From contig CADCXC010000046.1 in NCBI GenBank assembly GCA_902806595.1, positions 434,001 through 498,000 of the forward strand: a DNA stretch of 64,000 bases. The letters run 5' to 3'. The notes under the pieces were generated by a model. It ran no database searches. It saw only the letters and a list, made by a program, of their open reading frames with translations, and was not told the DNA's origin. A program made the translations under genes and the position numbers. This document shows positions 23,797 through 34,461 of the stretch, in pieces (within the stretch, counting starts at the first letter, position 1; every line of letters begins with the position of its first letter). The stretch is from Pyrenopolyporus hunteri. Its lineage: Eukaryota > Ascomycota > Sordariomycetes > Xylariales > Hypoxylaceae.

Positions 23797-25761
23797 ATGT
23801 CCGACGCGAATATTAAAAAGCAAGATGTCGATGATACCGGGACCGCCGCAGATCCGACATTCGGCGTCGATGAGAAGAAGCTTCTGCGCAAACTTGACCT
23901 TCACATCATACCTCTCGTTATGTTACTTTGTCAGTTACTTGGTGTTTTTATTTAAAATCCCCCGTATTAATTAACTCGGCGGTTTGAACTGTCTATTCAA
24001 ATTCGTGTTCGTTAGTTTGAATATGAGTGCTGATATGAAGTCATGTAGACACATTCAGTTTCTTGGATCGGTAATTGATTCCCCAACTTTCCATACACCT
24101 AATGTGCCTGCAGTAGTGGTTTCTGACTGTTCTAGTGTGAATATCGGCAATGCGCGTCTCTATAATATGGAGAGAGATCTTGGATTGATAGGCAACCAAT
24201 TCCAAGTAGCTGTTTCGATATTCTTCGTCACGTGTTAGTTGCCCCCTTCTAAACAAGATCTGTGATGTCGCGACATATTCGACGTATTCTTATCCATCCA
24301 TTCCCTAACTCGTAAGGATCATAGACCTATTATTTGAGGTGCCGTCGAATTTGGTGTTAAAACCCCTGACGCCATCTCGATACATCGCCTTCATTGCATT
24401 CGGTTGGGGCATTATAGCGACATGCACGGGCTTTGTCCACAGCTACGGCGCGCTTATCGCCGTTCGCCTGATCCTCGGTGTGGTTGAAGCTGGGCTGTTC
24501 CCCGGGCTCAACGTATACCTCACGTTCTTCTACACGAAGCAGGAACTTGCTCTCCGCGTCGGTTACCTCTTCGTTAGCGCCGCCATTGCTGGAGCTCTAG
24601 GCGGATTGCTGGCTTACGGTATTGGCCAAATGGACGGAATCTCTGGATATAGTGGCTGGAGGTGGATTTTCATCATTGAGGGCCTCCCTAGTATCCTGCT
24701 AGGCGTAGCCTCCTTCTTCCTCCTTCCCAACGATATCGACCACGCATACTTCCTGACTGAAGACGAGAAAAAATTGGCTAACGCACGCCATTTCCGTCAC
24801 TATGGGTTCACCGAGAGCGCCCAGAAGTTTAGCAAGGATGACATGCTGGCTGCATTTAAGGACTGGAAGGTCTGGATATTTTGCGTTGCTCAGTTTGGCG
24901 TAGACACTTTGCTATACGGTAAGTCTCCCAAGGGCTTACTGCTTAGGACTCCTGGTGGTAAGGAAGTTGGCTCATTGAATCCAGGTTACTCGACCTTTTT
25001 GCCAACAATCATTCGCGGCCTCGGACAATGGTCGACGGCGGAAATTCAGTTGTTAACCATTCCGTGCTATTTTGTTGGCGCTGTTACCTATATGGGGATT
25101 GCCTTCCTCTCGGACCGACTGCAAATGCGTGGTCTTTTTGCTATGATATTTGGCGCTATCGCCGTGGTCGGATACGGCGTGCTGCTATCGGACTCGGCGG
25201 CGGGCGTGCACTATTTCGGGTATGACTGACTCTGGGACTGGCGACGTTTATATAGCTGACATCTCTATGTCTAAGTTGCTTCCTCGTGGCCACTGGTCTC
25301 TACGTAACCGTCGGCTTACCATTAGCCTGGGTTAGTTTCCAAGAGTCCGCTTGGGCCGTTTTCGTAATGCTAACAGGCGTTGATTTAGCTACCAAATAAT
25401 ACTCCTCGATATGGCAAGCGTACGACTGCCAACGGAATGCAGCTCACGTCCGGAAACGCTGCTGGGATCATGTCGTCGTTCATCTAGTAAGTCTGAAATG
25501 CTTACTGAATGGGTTTGTCATTGGAGTGTCTAACCCCTTATTAGCCCCAGTGCTGATGGCCCACGCTATATCTTGGGGAACGCCGTCTCTCTCTCACTTG
25601 TCGGGATGGCGGCCTGTCTGTATGGATTCTTGTGGTTCTGGTTTACTAGAGAGAACCGGAAGCGCAGCGAGGGGCCTCTCAAGTCGGAGCACGAGAACCT
25701 GTCCGAGGACGAGCTCGCCGAACTTGGAGATGATAGCCCGAGATTCAAGTACACCGTCTGA
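23797..25761 (+). CDS. MFS transporter, anion:cation symporter (Dal5/Tna1-like) family
   Basis: Eight exons: 23797-23929, 24049-24070, 24136-24233, 24325-24918, 24985-25219, 25276-25330, 25389-25486, 25545-25761; 483 aa. It has about twelve membrane helices. The 22-nt second exon plus exon 3 rebuild FSFLDRVNIGNARLYNMERDLGL, the conserved first-helix block of allantoate, nicotinate and related organic-anion permeases. Others are GWRWIFIIEGLPSILLGV, and LPNNTPRYGKRTTANGMQL near the C-terminal domain. Family members co-transport a carboxylate or vitamin with protons across the plasma membrane; the substrate cannot be told from sequence. The tail is acidic (SEHENLSEDELAELGDD). The 66-nt intron at 24919-24984 is in frame without a stop, so retention would insert 22 residues. 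All other phases require splicing. Confidence 0.88.
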
Positions 25762-26396
25762 GATACCCCGATTGAAATATAGATTAAATGCTTTGAACCG
25801 TCTCAAAAGGAAGTCGAGGGGGGTTTCCGGATAGGTACCTAAATCAGTTCTACCATCCACCTACCGCCTATCTGCGTTATAGATGGGGTTTTATCTCGTG
25901 ATGACTTAGACAAGCACCCACCTAAGGTGCATGCCTAAGTTATGATGAATATAACGAAGTTGATGGCATAAATTTGAAGTATTTTAAAATGATATTTATT
26001 AAACTTAGGCTATGATATAACCGAGGCCCGTTCCGCTCGGATTGGTAAATATGCGACTATAGAGAAAGTAAGAGGATGATTCGGTACGTGCATATATAAG
26101 TACCTATGTATCGTACAATACGATAGGTACCTTGTAGGCAGAGATGCAACCCCCGGTCAATTCCCTATTTTTCGCGACTGGAAGGCGCGTCGGCTTCAAT
26201 CAATTAATTTGTTAAGAAGCAGGCGCGTCAGTTTCGTTCGTCCCCGTGACATCACCTAAGCAGCGGTACCTAAGGTACTCTTTTAACTTTTGAACTTCTC
26301 CTTCTACATCTTCAATTCCATTCCGTCTTCTGCATTCCCACGACTCCGGTCCCCGCTACTGTTTGCACTGTATTCGCACAGAAAAGGACCTTCACC
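25762..26396. other. Intergenic region and FEN1 promoter
   Basis: AT-rich in its first 350 bases. The downstream half contains two GGCGCGTC elements listed separately. No gene seen. Confidence 0.5.
26184..26229. promoter_or_regulatory. Two GGCGCGTC elements upstream of FEN1, MCB-like
   Basis: GGCGCGTC occurs at 26184-26191 and 26222-26229, about 210 and 170 bases before the FEN1 start. Read on the other strand each holds ACGCG, the core of the MluI cell-cycle box bound by MBF, which drives RAD27 at G1/S in yeast. The match is to the core only. Confidence 0.35.
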
Positions 26397-27761
26397 ATGG
26401 GTATCAAGGGCCTGTTTTCCGTTATCAAGGATGAGGCCCCAAACGCTATCAAAGAGGGCGACATTAAGAATCAGTTCGGTCGCAAAGTTGCTATTGTGAG
26501 TAATCCTCGTCGGTTTCGTCATATAAAAAGCCGGTTATCTAGTTTTTGGTATGCTAATTGATCTTGTGTTAGGATGCGTACGTGTGACTTTATTCTATCA
26601 ATGTATCCAATAAAGACTAACGCACAGGCAGCTCCATGAGCATCTACAGTTTCCTGATAGCGGTCCGCTCCGATGGCCAACAGCTAACGAACGAGTCTGG
26701 CGACACCACATCTCATCTGATGGGAATGTTTTACCGCACCTTGCGAATGGTTGACAACGGCATAAAACCTCTCTACGTATTCGATGGCGCACCACCGAAG
26801 CTGAAGTCGGGCGAGTTAGCCCGTCGTTTCCAGCGCAAGGCTGAGGCCAAGGAAGGCCTCGAGGAGGCCAAAGAAACCGGTACGGCCGAAGATGTCGAGA
26901 AGTTCTCCCGCCGAACCGTCCGAGTCACCAAGGAGCACAACGCCGAATGCCAGCAATTGCTAAAGTTGATGGGCATACCTTACATTATCGCGCCCACCGA
27001 AGCCGAGGCCCAGTGTGCGGTTCTTGCTAGGGCTGGAAAAGTCTATGCGGCGGCCAGTGAGGACATGGACACGCTATGCTTCGATAGCCCCGTCCTACTT
27101 CGTCATCTGACTTTCAGCGAGCAGAGAAAAGAACCGGTCCAGGAGATCCATGTTGATAAGGTGTTAGAAGGGTTGAACATGGATCGCAAGCAAGTCAGTC
27201 AGCTCTCTTTAATATCATATTCAAACCAAGTGTTAATTGAAACAGTTTGTCGATCTTTGCATCCTGCTCGGCTGCGACTACGTCGACCCCATTCCCAAGA
27301 TTGGACCAAGCACTGCCCTGAAGCTGATACGCCAGTACGGGACGCTTGAGAAGGTGGTTGAATACATCAAGAACGACTCCAAGTACACGCTACCGGAAGA
27401 CTGGCCTTTTGAAGATGCGAGGGCTTTGTTCTTCGAGCCGGATGTACGACCAGCCGATGATCCGCTTTGCGACTTCAAGTGGGAGAAGCCGGATATTGAA
27501 GGACTCGTCAAGTTCTTAGTTACGGACAAGGGATTCAACGAGGATCGAGTTCGCGCTGGCGGTGCGAGATTGGAAAAGGCTACCAAGAGTTCACAGCAGG
27601 CTCGCCTCGAGGGCTTCTTCAAAGTTCTCCCCAAGACAGAGGAAGAGAAGGCTGCGCATAAGCGAAAATTGGAGGAACAGAACGAAGCTAAGAGGAAAAA
27701 GCTGAAGGAAGATAAGAAGGAGAAAGCCAAAGCTAAGGCAAAACCCCGTGGAGCGGTGTAG
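26397..27761 (+). CDS. RAD27: Flap endonuclease 1
   Basis: Four exons: 26397-26495, 26573-26577 (5 nt), 26632-27193, 27246-27761; 393 aa, matching FEN1. It cuts 5' flaps during Okazaki fragment maturation and long-patch base excision repair in the nucleus. Metal ligands are all in their canonical places: Asp34, Asp86 (YVFDGAPP), Glu158 and Glu160 (PTEAEAQC), Asp179 and Asp181 (ASEDMDTL), Asp233 (GCDYVDPI). A PCNA-binding box QARLEGFF is at 340-347, followed by a Lys-rich tail. Exon 2 is only GATGC; without it the chain loses Asp34 and the frame. The start sits in CACCATGG. The acceptor before exon 3 is GGCAG just after a CTAAC branch site. Confidence 0.95.
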
Positions 27762-28797
27762 TGGTTCGGTCGACCCCGGAATACGACGAACGCACTATCT
27801 GCAGTGCTTTTCCGCCCGCCTCTTTGCGCTCACCGTACGGGCTATCCACGTACTTTACAACTGGCGTTATTGACTTTGCATCGGAAATCGGAGTTATTGG
27901 CGGTGGGCGGACGAGAGTCGATACCAACAGGCATGAAAATGCAGGTGCTTTCAGGTCTTGCTTACGAGGAATATTCCCGGATTGCTATATACATAAGTTA
28001 CGACTCTTACAATGGGCTAGTGCCGCCTTCTGAATGATCTAATCAAGAACTGATCTTCTTAATTCGTGATTATTACCTCGACTGCTCTATGTCAAGGTGT
28101 AACGACGGAAGCGTCGGTACTCACATACGCCTTGAATTAATCACGAATTTCTCTCGGGGTTGAAAGAGAAGAACGATGCTTTAGGTTTGGCCTGGGAACG
28201 AACACGGCTTCTTATCGGCTTCCATGCGTCGATTTAATTTTAGTTATACCCAGGCGGTATTTAGCATGACTATAACGATTTATAGGGAGTGATAAAGCCG
28301 GGAGAGATAGGGGCACGGTTGTATCCTGTCGCGTCGGTCCGGCCACAATCTCTTCCACCAATCGACTCTTCCCCGACATTTAGATTCCCATTGCCTCAAT
28401 ACAAGCAATACAGAAGGCAGAGAAACGAGCCCTGCTGATACCTTGGCCCTTAGAACGTATGCATCATACCGGGATGAGGAGAGTGTTCCGCGGCATCGCG
28501 GAAGGGGAGAAGCAACGCATCGGGCCCGAGACCCAGTCTTTTCCGGGCTAATGTATGATACGTCTATTTTACATCATGGTGAACCCAATTCCATGCATTA
28601 GCTTTGACTTCATAGCTGATTATATCCTAGAGGATTTACTGAGATGAACTCATTGATTATCCAACTATTTCCAAGGCCTCGGGTATCGGAGCCTTATATT
28701 TGAGTGCAAGTCGATCACAGATGTTTTGGAACACATAGTATCAGTACCACACTCAGACCCAATAACAAGAGAATTACAAAAATAATATCACACGAAA
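27762..28797. other. Intergenic region with a 12-bp inverted repeat
   Basis: No gene recognised over about 1 kb. The inverted repeat at 28061/28138 is listed separately. The sequence just before 28798 is A-rich, probably the esterase leader. Confidence 0.5.
28061..28149. repeat. 12-bp perfect inverted repeat with 65-nt spacer
   Basis: AATTCGTGATTA at 28061-28072 is repeated in inverse orientation as TAATCACGAATT at 28138-28149. It lies downstream of FEN1 and may be chance, a small mobile-element relic or a binding site. Confidence 0.4.
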
Positions 28798-29808
28798 ATG
28801 TCTGAGCAAGAAGAAATTCCGACCATAGGAAATAGGACCACTCTTTCGCCCTCGGTCAAATCCTTCTTAGATCAGCATCCAGAACTACGACTAGGCGGGG
28901 ATGAGGACTTCCACACAGAGCGAAGACATCACCTCGAAGTCTTCGGCTTCCATAAACTCGCCAAGGAGAAGCAAGCCCCTATTGGCCGTGTTCACTTTGA
29001 CGGCGTCCGTGGCCGCCGTGGTACCATACCCGTGCGACTCTTTTACCCGCGCAGCTTCGACAGCGGTGGTAACGAGAAGCTGCCCGCACTTATCTACTTC
29101 CACGGCGGCGGATACACAGTTGGTAGCGTGGATGAGTTTGAGAACGGACTTCGCCTGCTAGCCGAAGCAGCGGGCTTGATTACAATCGGAGTAGAATATC
29201 GCCTAGCTCCAGAATTCGCGTTTCCGACACAGCTCGACGAGTACGAAGACGTGCTCTCGTGGACGCGCGGATCCGAGGGTGAACGACTCGGAATCGACGC
29301 GGATCGCGTGCTGGGAGGCGGCGACTCGGCGGGCGGCAACATGACAGCGGCGTTGTGTCTACGTCTAAAGGACGAAGGGAAACAGCCCCTGAGAGCGCAG
29401 ATCCTGCTGTATCCGGAAGCGCGGCTACCGTTCGACACGCCGGCCGCGACCGAGAATCACTCGGGGTACTACCTCGAGTGTAACGGCATCTTCAAATTCG
29501 CAGACCATTACCTACCCCGGGCGCCGTACATGTCCTATTCGCCGGCACATCGATACATCTCCCCCGGGATGCAGCCCGTCGAAGAGCTATCCGGGCTTCC
29601 GCCAGCGGCGATCTTCACGTGCGGATTCGACTCGCTGCGAGACGTCGGAGTCGAGTTCGCGTCGAAGCTACGTAAGGCCGGGAATAAGGTCTCGTGGCGC
29701 CACTACCCGAACCTGCCCCATGGGTTTCTGCAGATGGCGCCGTGGAGCAAGGAGGCGGAGGAGGCTTCGCGGGAAGTAGCGAAGTTGACGAAGGAGTTGG
29801 CTAGATAG
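28798..29808 (+). CDS. Alpha/beta hydrolase, hormone-sensitive-lipase type esterase
   Basis: Single exon, 336 aa. The oxyanion-hole motif is HGGG at 102-105 (IYFHGGGYTVGS). The nucleophile is Ser177 in GGGDSAGGN, the acid Asp278 in CGFDSLRD and the base His308 in NLPHGF, so the catalytic triad is complete. VEYRLAPEFAFPTQLDEYEDVLSW is typical of the HSL/bacterial Aes family. It should hydrolyse short-chain esters. No signal peptide or membrane segment is seen, so it is likely cytosolic. The upstream leader is A/C-rich and ATG 28798 is the first in frame. It is not obviously linked in function to FEN1 upstream or the RING protein downstream. The natural substrate is unknown. Confidence 0.88.
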   Translation: MSEQEEIPTIGNRTTLSPSVKSFLDQHPELRLGGDEDFHTERRHHLEVFGFHKLAKEKQAPIGRVHFDGVRGRRGTIPVRLFYPRSFDSGGNEKLPALIYFHGGGYTVGSVDEFENGLRLLAEAAGLITIGVEYRLAPEFAFPTQLDEYEDVLSWTRGSEGERLGIDADRVLGGGDSAGGNMTAALCLRLKDEGKQPLRAQILLYPEARLPFDTPAATENHSGYYLECNGIFKFADHYLPRAPYMSYSPAHRYISPGMQPVEELSGLPPAAIFTCGFDSLRDVGVEFASKLRKAGNKVSWRHYPNLPHGFLQMAPWSKEAEEASREVAKLTKELAR

Positions 29809-30713
29809 ATGGAAGGATAAATGAATGATTTGATACGGAGGGCTCGGTTATAGAACTCAAAGGGATAGAGGGACCTAGCTCGCTCACATTTTGGGTCCCA
29901 AGGGGTACGCACGAGTAAGGAAGGCAAAATTTAGACAGGTTCTTCCAACACAGTAATCCAGTAATAACTAACAACTTAAAGAAATGGCTGTCGCCGTACG
30001 ACTAGAAAGAGATGGAATATGCCGTATTTAACATAATCTCATTGTTCGTGAACGTTAAGATACACACTGTCCTTCATAGCTAGGACTTGCGAATGAGGAA
30101 GAAAAGGAATTTATCTCTTAGGATTTACACTGACACATTTAACCCGGACCACTCGACGCCTCATCAAGTTGTAATTTCAAGCCCTACGGAAGGCACCGGG
30201 ATTATATTCATCTCAACTTTTCCATCAGGCGCCAAGTCGTGATCATATAGAACTACACGCTTAATTAGGAGTAAGCTATGTAGTTATTATTATAAATCTA
30301 TCATTAAGACGGCTAGAAGCCGTCTGCTTAACGACACAATTACCTTCCCATATGTTCCACCACCGGATAATGGACTACAGTACCGTACCCTTGTTCATGC
30401 CGAGATGTCACGACCTGACACTCTATCTAGGAAGCGGCTATGATTTAGCCCTAGCTTCTTTAGGGTAGTCTTTTTGTTCAAAGACTTTAGTACTTTTCCC
30501 TAATATTCATATTGATGAAATACAATCAACATTGCGCGTTCTCTGGGTACTTGGGTTGTTATGAAAGGGGTTGTTCAGGAGAGGCATAAAAGAGCCATTA
30601 TATCCTCGACGATGAATACAGCTACACACCAGCCTTTATCTTTTCACACAAAGAACCTTAACTCAATTTATACCAAGCTTCAACAACAACAATTAACAAC
30701 TTTCGATATCACT
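29809..30713. other. Intergenic region with a short perfect hairpin
   Basis: AT-rich, no gene. A perfect hairpin lies at 30307-30325. Two further ATGs in frame with the RING-like gene lie at 30561 and 30612, and the stretch 30680-30712 is CAA-rich leader. Confidence 0.5.
30307..30325. repeat. Perfect 8-bp hairpin
   Basis: AGACGGCT and its inverse AGCCGTCT are separated by AGA. It lies in intergenic DNA about 500 bases after the esterase stop, too far for a usual 3' processing signal. Confidence 0.5.
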
Positions 30714-31628
30714 ATGTCTAATTCTGGGAGAGCACTACCCCCCTGGGGCTATGATAATGGTTTCATTTCCAACCCCACGGTCCGTACTCTTCTATTTGGT
30801 AATCCAATGCCCTACCGACCCGGGGTCGAAGCGTCCCTTCGGCGGGCATTTCTAACACAGCGAAATCGCCTCCAGATTCTTGGATCTCAGGATACACCCC
30901 AGGAATCAGAAGCGCCGCAGGAATCCTATCTACTACCGCAAGCCCGTACCGTACGGCAGTCCGAGTCGCCACAGCTACCCCATTTTTTCCGGCCCCCACC
31001 TCTATTACGCGAAAACGCTCTGATGGGGGTAACCAACGTGCCGCGACAGCTCATTTGGGCACGACAGTCCATCCCGATTCAGCTGACCGCTCCCGAAGCC
31101 GCACCCGTGGAGCCCGTCCTTGTCTCCCGAGAGGTGGCCGAGGGCGAAGACGTCCGTCGCATTACCAACGATGACGTTACCTTATACGGTCAGATCCGCG
31201 AGTATATCAGGACTGGAGTCGACTCTGATGGTAAGCGGGTGATCCTTGACTTGTCATGCCAGATTTGCACAGCGAAACCGCTTGAGGTGCCGGACGTCAC
31301 GGCACCCGTCCTTATCGAGAACATTTCCGACTCGTACGATTTCATCCAGGTGAACCCCTGTGGCCATTTCTTCGGAGTCTACTGCATGCTGAAATGGGCC
31401 GCCACGAGCGAGTTCTATGACAAATTACCCACCTGCCCAACGTGCCGATTTGAACTCTGTTACCCGGAATGTCGCCATATAATCCCTACTCACATAGTAA
31501 TAACGGACAGGCATGACAGCACGGCCACGCTCCCGCCACTTCCACCACTTACAATTCCCGAGGGGGGCTCCGTGCCTGATAAATGTGCCGCTTGTCGGGG
31601 CGTTCCCAAGGGGTGGTTTGAATGGTGA
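30714..31628 (+). CDS. RING-finger-like protein of unknown function
   Basis: Single exon, 304 aa from ATG 30714. The first 130 residues are Pro/Gln-rich and low in complexity. A Cys/His cluster follows: C182-x2-C185, then C216-G-H218, C224, and C241-x2-C244 (CQIC, NPCGHFFGVYCMLKW, CPTC), the order and spacing of a RING/zinc-binding E3-ligase fold with a long first loop. Two more pairs (CYPEC; DKCAAC near the end) may hold another zinc. Ubiquitin ligase activity is an inference. Upstream in-frame ATGs at 30561 and 30612 exist, but I prefer 30714 because it follows a CAACAACAACAATTAACAAC leader and begins MSNSGRALPPW. I cannot name the family. Confidence 0.65.
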   Translation: MSNSGRALPPWGYDNGFISNPTVRTLLFGNPMPYRPGVEASLRRAFLTQRNRLQILGSQDTPQESEAPQESYLLPQARTVRQSESPQLPHFFRPPPLLRENALMGVTNVPRQLIWARQSIPIQLTAPEAAPVEPVLVSREVAEGEDVRRITNDDVTLYGQIREYIRTGVDSDGKRVILDLSCQICTAKPLEVPDVTAPVLIENISDSYDFIQVNPCGHFFGVYCMLKWAATSEFYDKLPTCPTCRFELCYPECRHIIPTHIVITDRHDSTATLPPLPPLTIPEGGSVPDKCAACRGVPKGWFEW

Positions 31629-32139
31629 TCTAGTTCCAGGGAGTAGTACTGCGGGCATTTAGCAGCCTATATGCATACGATAGATGTGACTACTAATGAG
31701 TATTGTAGGTCCTAGGAATAACTAGAAATGGGTAAGAAGACCAAGCTACGTTGGCGGTAACCAGCATTTATAAGAATGCAGATTAAAGCCGGCGTATAGG
31801 TGTTTCGGAGTAGCCCGGGGCTGGGTAACACACGTTAACCCAGGTAAGTTGTTTACTAGGAGTAACATTCGGGACGTGTTTAAAATAATGCCTTCTTCAT
31901 ATGAGGGGGAGATGTTACTGCTTCGACAATTATTATACCTACAGATATCATACTTATTCTACTACTCTTAACTCTTATTCTATGAGAATAAATATACTTA
32001 ACAAGTGAAATGATCAAGCCGCGAAAAGGTGAATATCGGAACCCGATTGAACAGCGTGATGATTGATAGAAGACGGCCCTAATGGGCTCAAATGGTCTGT
32101 TTGTAGTCGATGATGACAAGGGTATCCAAGCTACGGCGT
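31629..32139. other. Convergent intergenic region
   Basis: AT-rich, between two convergent genes. No gene recognised. Confidence 0.55.
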
Positions 32140-32571
32140 TTATATATAGCGGAACATATTCTGTAATTTTTGACATTAGTTATTATCAGCTAGGTACTCA
32201 CCACACTCAAAATATTTGGTTAGATGTGATTTAAGGACGTGGTCGGTGGTAAGTCTAGAGGATAGGATGCTCACGTTTTTGACGCTTCGCTTCATTGTCA
32301 CCGGCTTCCCGTCTTCATATTCTACCCCAGACTCCCCGCCATCGCCAGAAAGACCTGACATCTTTTGCTGTAGTTCGGCGTCCAGTTCTGCCATGGTCTT
32401 CTTCCTTGGCTTATTAGCGGCAGTTGCTTCGCCGTGCGTAGGGGACTCTTGACGTTGATCCGGCTCCTGCTTTTGTGTTTGTGGTTGCGAACTCGTGGGT
32501 CGGCGACTGAGGAATGTAAATTTAGAATATGGAAGCCCCGGGGACCTCCGAACTGCGGTAAGTCGCTGCAT
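32140..32571 (-). CDS. Small conserved fungal protein, probably mitochondrial
   Basis: Two exons, 32275-32571 and 32140-32160; 105 aa. The 114-nt intron has donor GTGAGC and acceptor TTACAG. The second exon encodes only NMFRYI and the stop, completing the tail KRSVKNNMFRYI that I recall from short hypothetical proteins of filamentous fungi. The first 40 residues (MQRLTAVRRSPGLPYSKFTF) are rich in Arg and Ser and lack acidic residues, as in mitochondrial presequences. The middle is hydrophilic and the conserved part is AELDAELQQKMSGLSGDGGESGVEYEDGKPV. Function is unknown. Without splicing the frame ends in an unrelated 32-residue tail. Confidence 0.7.
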
Positions 32572-32735
32572 CTTTTTATGGCGACGGTGATATAAGGTTA
32601 AAGTTACTAGGTAGTAATAGACGTGCGTATAAATACCTAGGCCTATTTAATTATTTCGGAACTAAAGATGATATAATCTATATGTTTCATAGAGGGCAAT
32701 TTGATCGATTATTTCTATGGTGGGCCATTCCCCCT

Positions 32736-33341
32736 AAACCGCTAACCCGCTAAAACAATTGAAAATTAATGATATAAGCCGTAAAAAAATTCTTAAATGA
32801 TAAAAATCTATAATTAATTAATAAAATAAGTAAAAATATACGGTTTAAAGATTTAAATATTTCTAAAATTAATTAATTTAATTATAATATTTAATGATTT
32901 TAATTATTTTTTTATTATTTTAATTTTAAAGATATTAATTATTAATATATAATAAATTATATACGTAATTATTTAAATATATATTTATTTATTTATTTAT
33001 TTATTTTTTACTTATATATTTATTCGATAAATACGTAGATATTTTTTTAAAAAAATATTATAATTTTAAAATTATTAATATATAATATATTTTATTTTAA
33101 AAATAATATAATTATACGAATATAAGTTTTAAATATATAGAAATATTTTTATTATTATAACGATACGTATAAAAAAATTTTTTTAAAAATTCGTTAATCG
33201 TATATTATGTTATTTTTTTTCGTATTATATTATTTTTGTTAATGTTAGATATACGGTTATGTAATCTTTTTTCTAGTCGTTTATACGCATATATATGGCT
33301 TATGTCATCTTTTTTTCAACGTTTTGGCGGGTTGGCGGTTT
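32736..33341. mobile_element. AT-rich 606-bp element with 21-nt terminal inverted repeats, RIP-mutated
   Basis: The left arm at 32736-32756 reads AAACCGC, T, AACCCGC, T, AAAAC. The inverse of the right arm at 33321-33341 is identical except that both T are C, that is two CpA-to-TpA changes. Between the arms the DNA is nearly all A and T with remaining C mostly in CpG. This looks like a small non-autonomous DNA transposon (MITE) or internally deleted element. No convincing target-site duplication could be read, and no ORF is present. Confidence 0.65.
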
Positions 33342-33802
33342 CATGGCAAACGGCCAGCCGTCATTTCCTTGAATTCTACGTCATTGAGGCCTTGTTTTTC
33401 CCAAACTCGGGTATTGCAACTTTTGTCTAAGTGCATAAGAAGGTCTGCTGCACCAAACCAGTCAACCGCTAATTCAAAACAAACCCCGCTGTAATTGCAG
33501 GGCATATAGCGCTATACACCACTAAACGACGATAAGCTTCAGGGCACCTAGCACTATGACCGGTCGTCAAATCAGCTACCACCTAATTAGAATCGTACGT
33601 ACATGGACTAACCAGCGCGTGGCGCGTATCACTTTTTTATAGCTTTAAATTATCACTGTTTTCATAGCGGATGGACGCTTGGGAATTCTGTTTATAATTA
33701 CGATGGAATATCGCTACGCGCCCCCTAGTTATAGTGGCTTCTCGGGTATAAGTATGCGGATTGAATTGGCGGTTCAACAGAAGTTGTGATACTTAGGTGC
33801 TA
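33342..33802. other. Intergenic, no gene recognised
   Basis: Composition returns to normal at once after the inverted repeat at 33341. No gene seen. Confidence 0.5.
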
Positions 33803-34461
33803 TCACCCTACTTCCAAGACAACCTCTCCTTCGTTTGTCGGTGCTTCGAAACAAGCCCAGTAAAAATCAAGCACTTCTTTCGTGATTTCATATGCCGAAT
33901 CGGCATTTATACCATTCTGTCGCCTCTTCTGAATTCTATCCCATAGAAACTCCTTACTCTTTGCACGAAGGTAAATCAGTAACCATCTTCCACCGTGGCT
34001 TTCAATCAGTTTCTTGAACTCCTCCCGATGTTCTTTGCTGTAGAAAGACCGGTCTAACACTACATCCTTCTTGCCCTCCTGTAGCAGGCGAACCAGACGA
34101 GCCTCACATTCATTGGCGGCTTCGTCTAGGAACTGGTCGTACTTTTCGGGTGGATAGTCTACCCCGTATATGCCATGCTTCTCGGCGAGTATCCCATCGC
34201 CGGATAATCGTTCGTAATTTGGATAGTTCGACACTATAGATTTGGACAGAGTTGACTTTCCGGCCCCTGTGTCGGGTTAGTGCTAATCAAATGTAATAGC
34301 GACCGAAGGACCTGGATATGAGGCTTGGAGCGAAGTGTAGTTATAAGATGCTAAGAAAGGAAACACACACCAGCAATACCGCATGTCATTACCACTATGG
34401 GCCTGTTATCTGATTGAGTCCGTACTAGACGGGGCCCCAAGCCCTTTAAGAAGTCTTCCAT
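33803..34461 (-). CDS. Small P-loop kinase-like protein (AAA_33/zeta-type fold)
   Basis: Two exons, 34371-34461 and 33803-34266; 184 aa. The 104-nt intron (donor GTGTGT, branch CACTAAC, acceptor ACACAG) splits the Walker A loop, which after joining reads GIAGAGKS at residues 28-35. An Asp in DVVLDRSFYS (Walker B-like, LDRSFY being typical of AAA_33 kinases) and the lid-like RIQKRRQNGINADSAYEIT with several Arg follow. Such proteins phosphorylate small molecules or nucleic-acid ends; the substrate here is unknown. The length is short but complete for the group. It stands alone about 0.5 kb from the AT-rich element. Confidence 0.75.
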
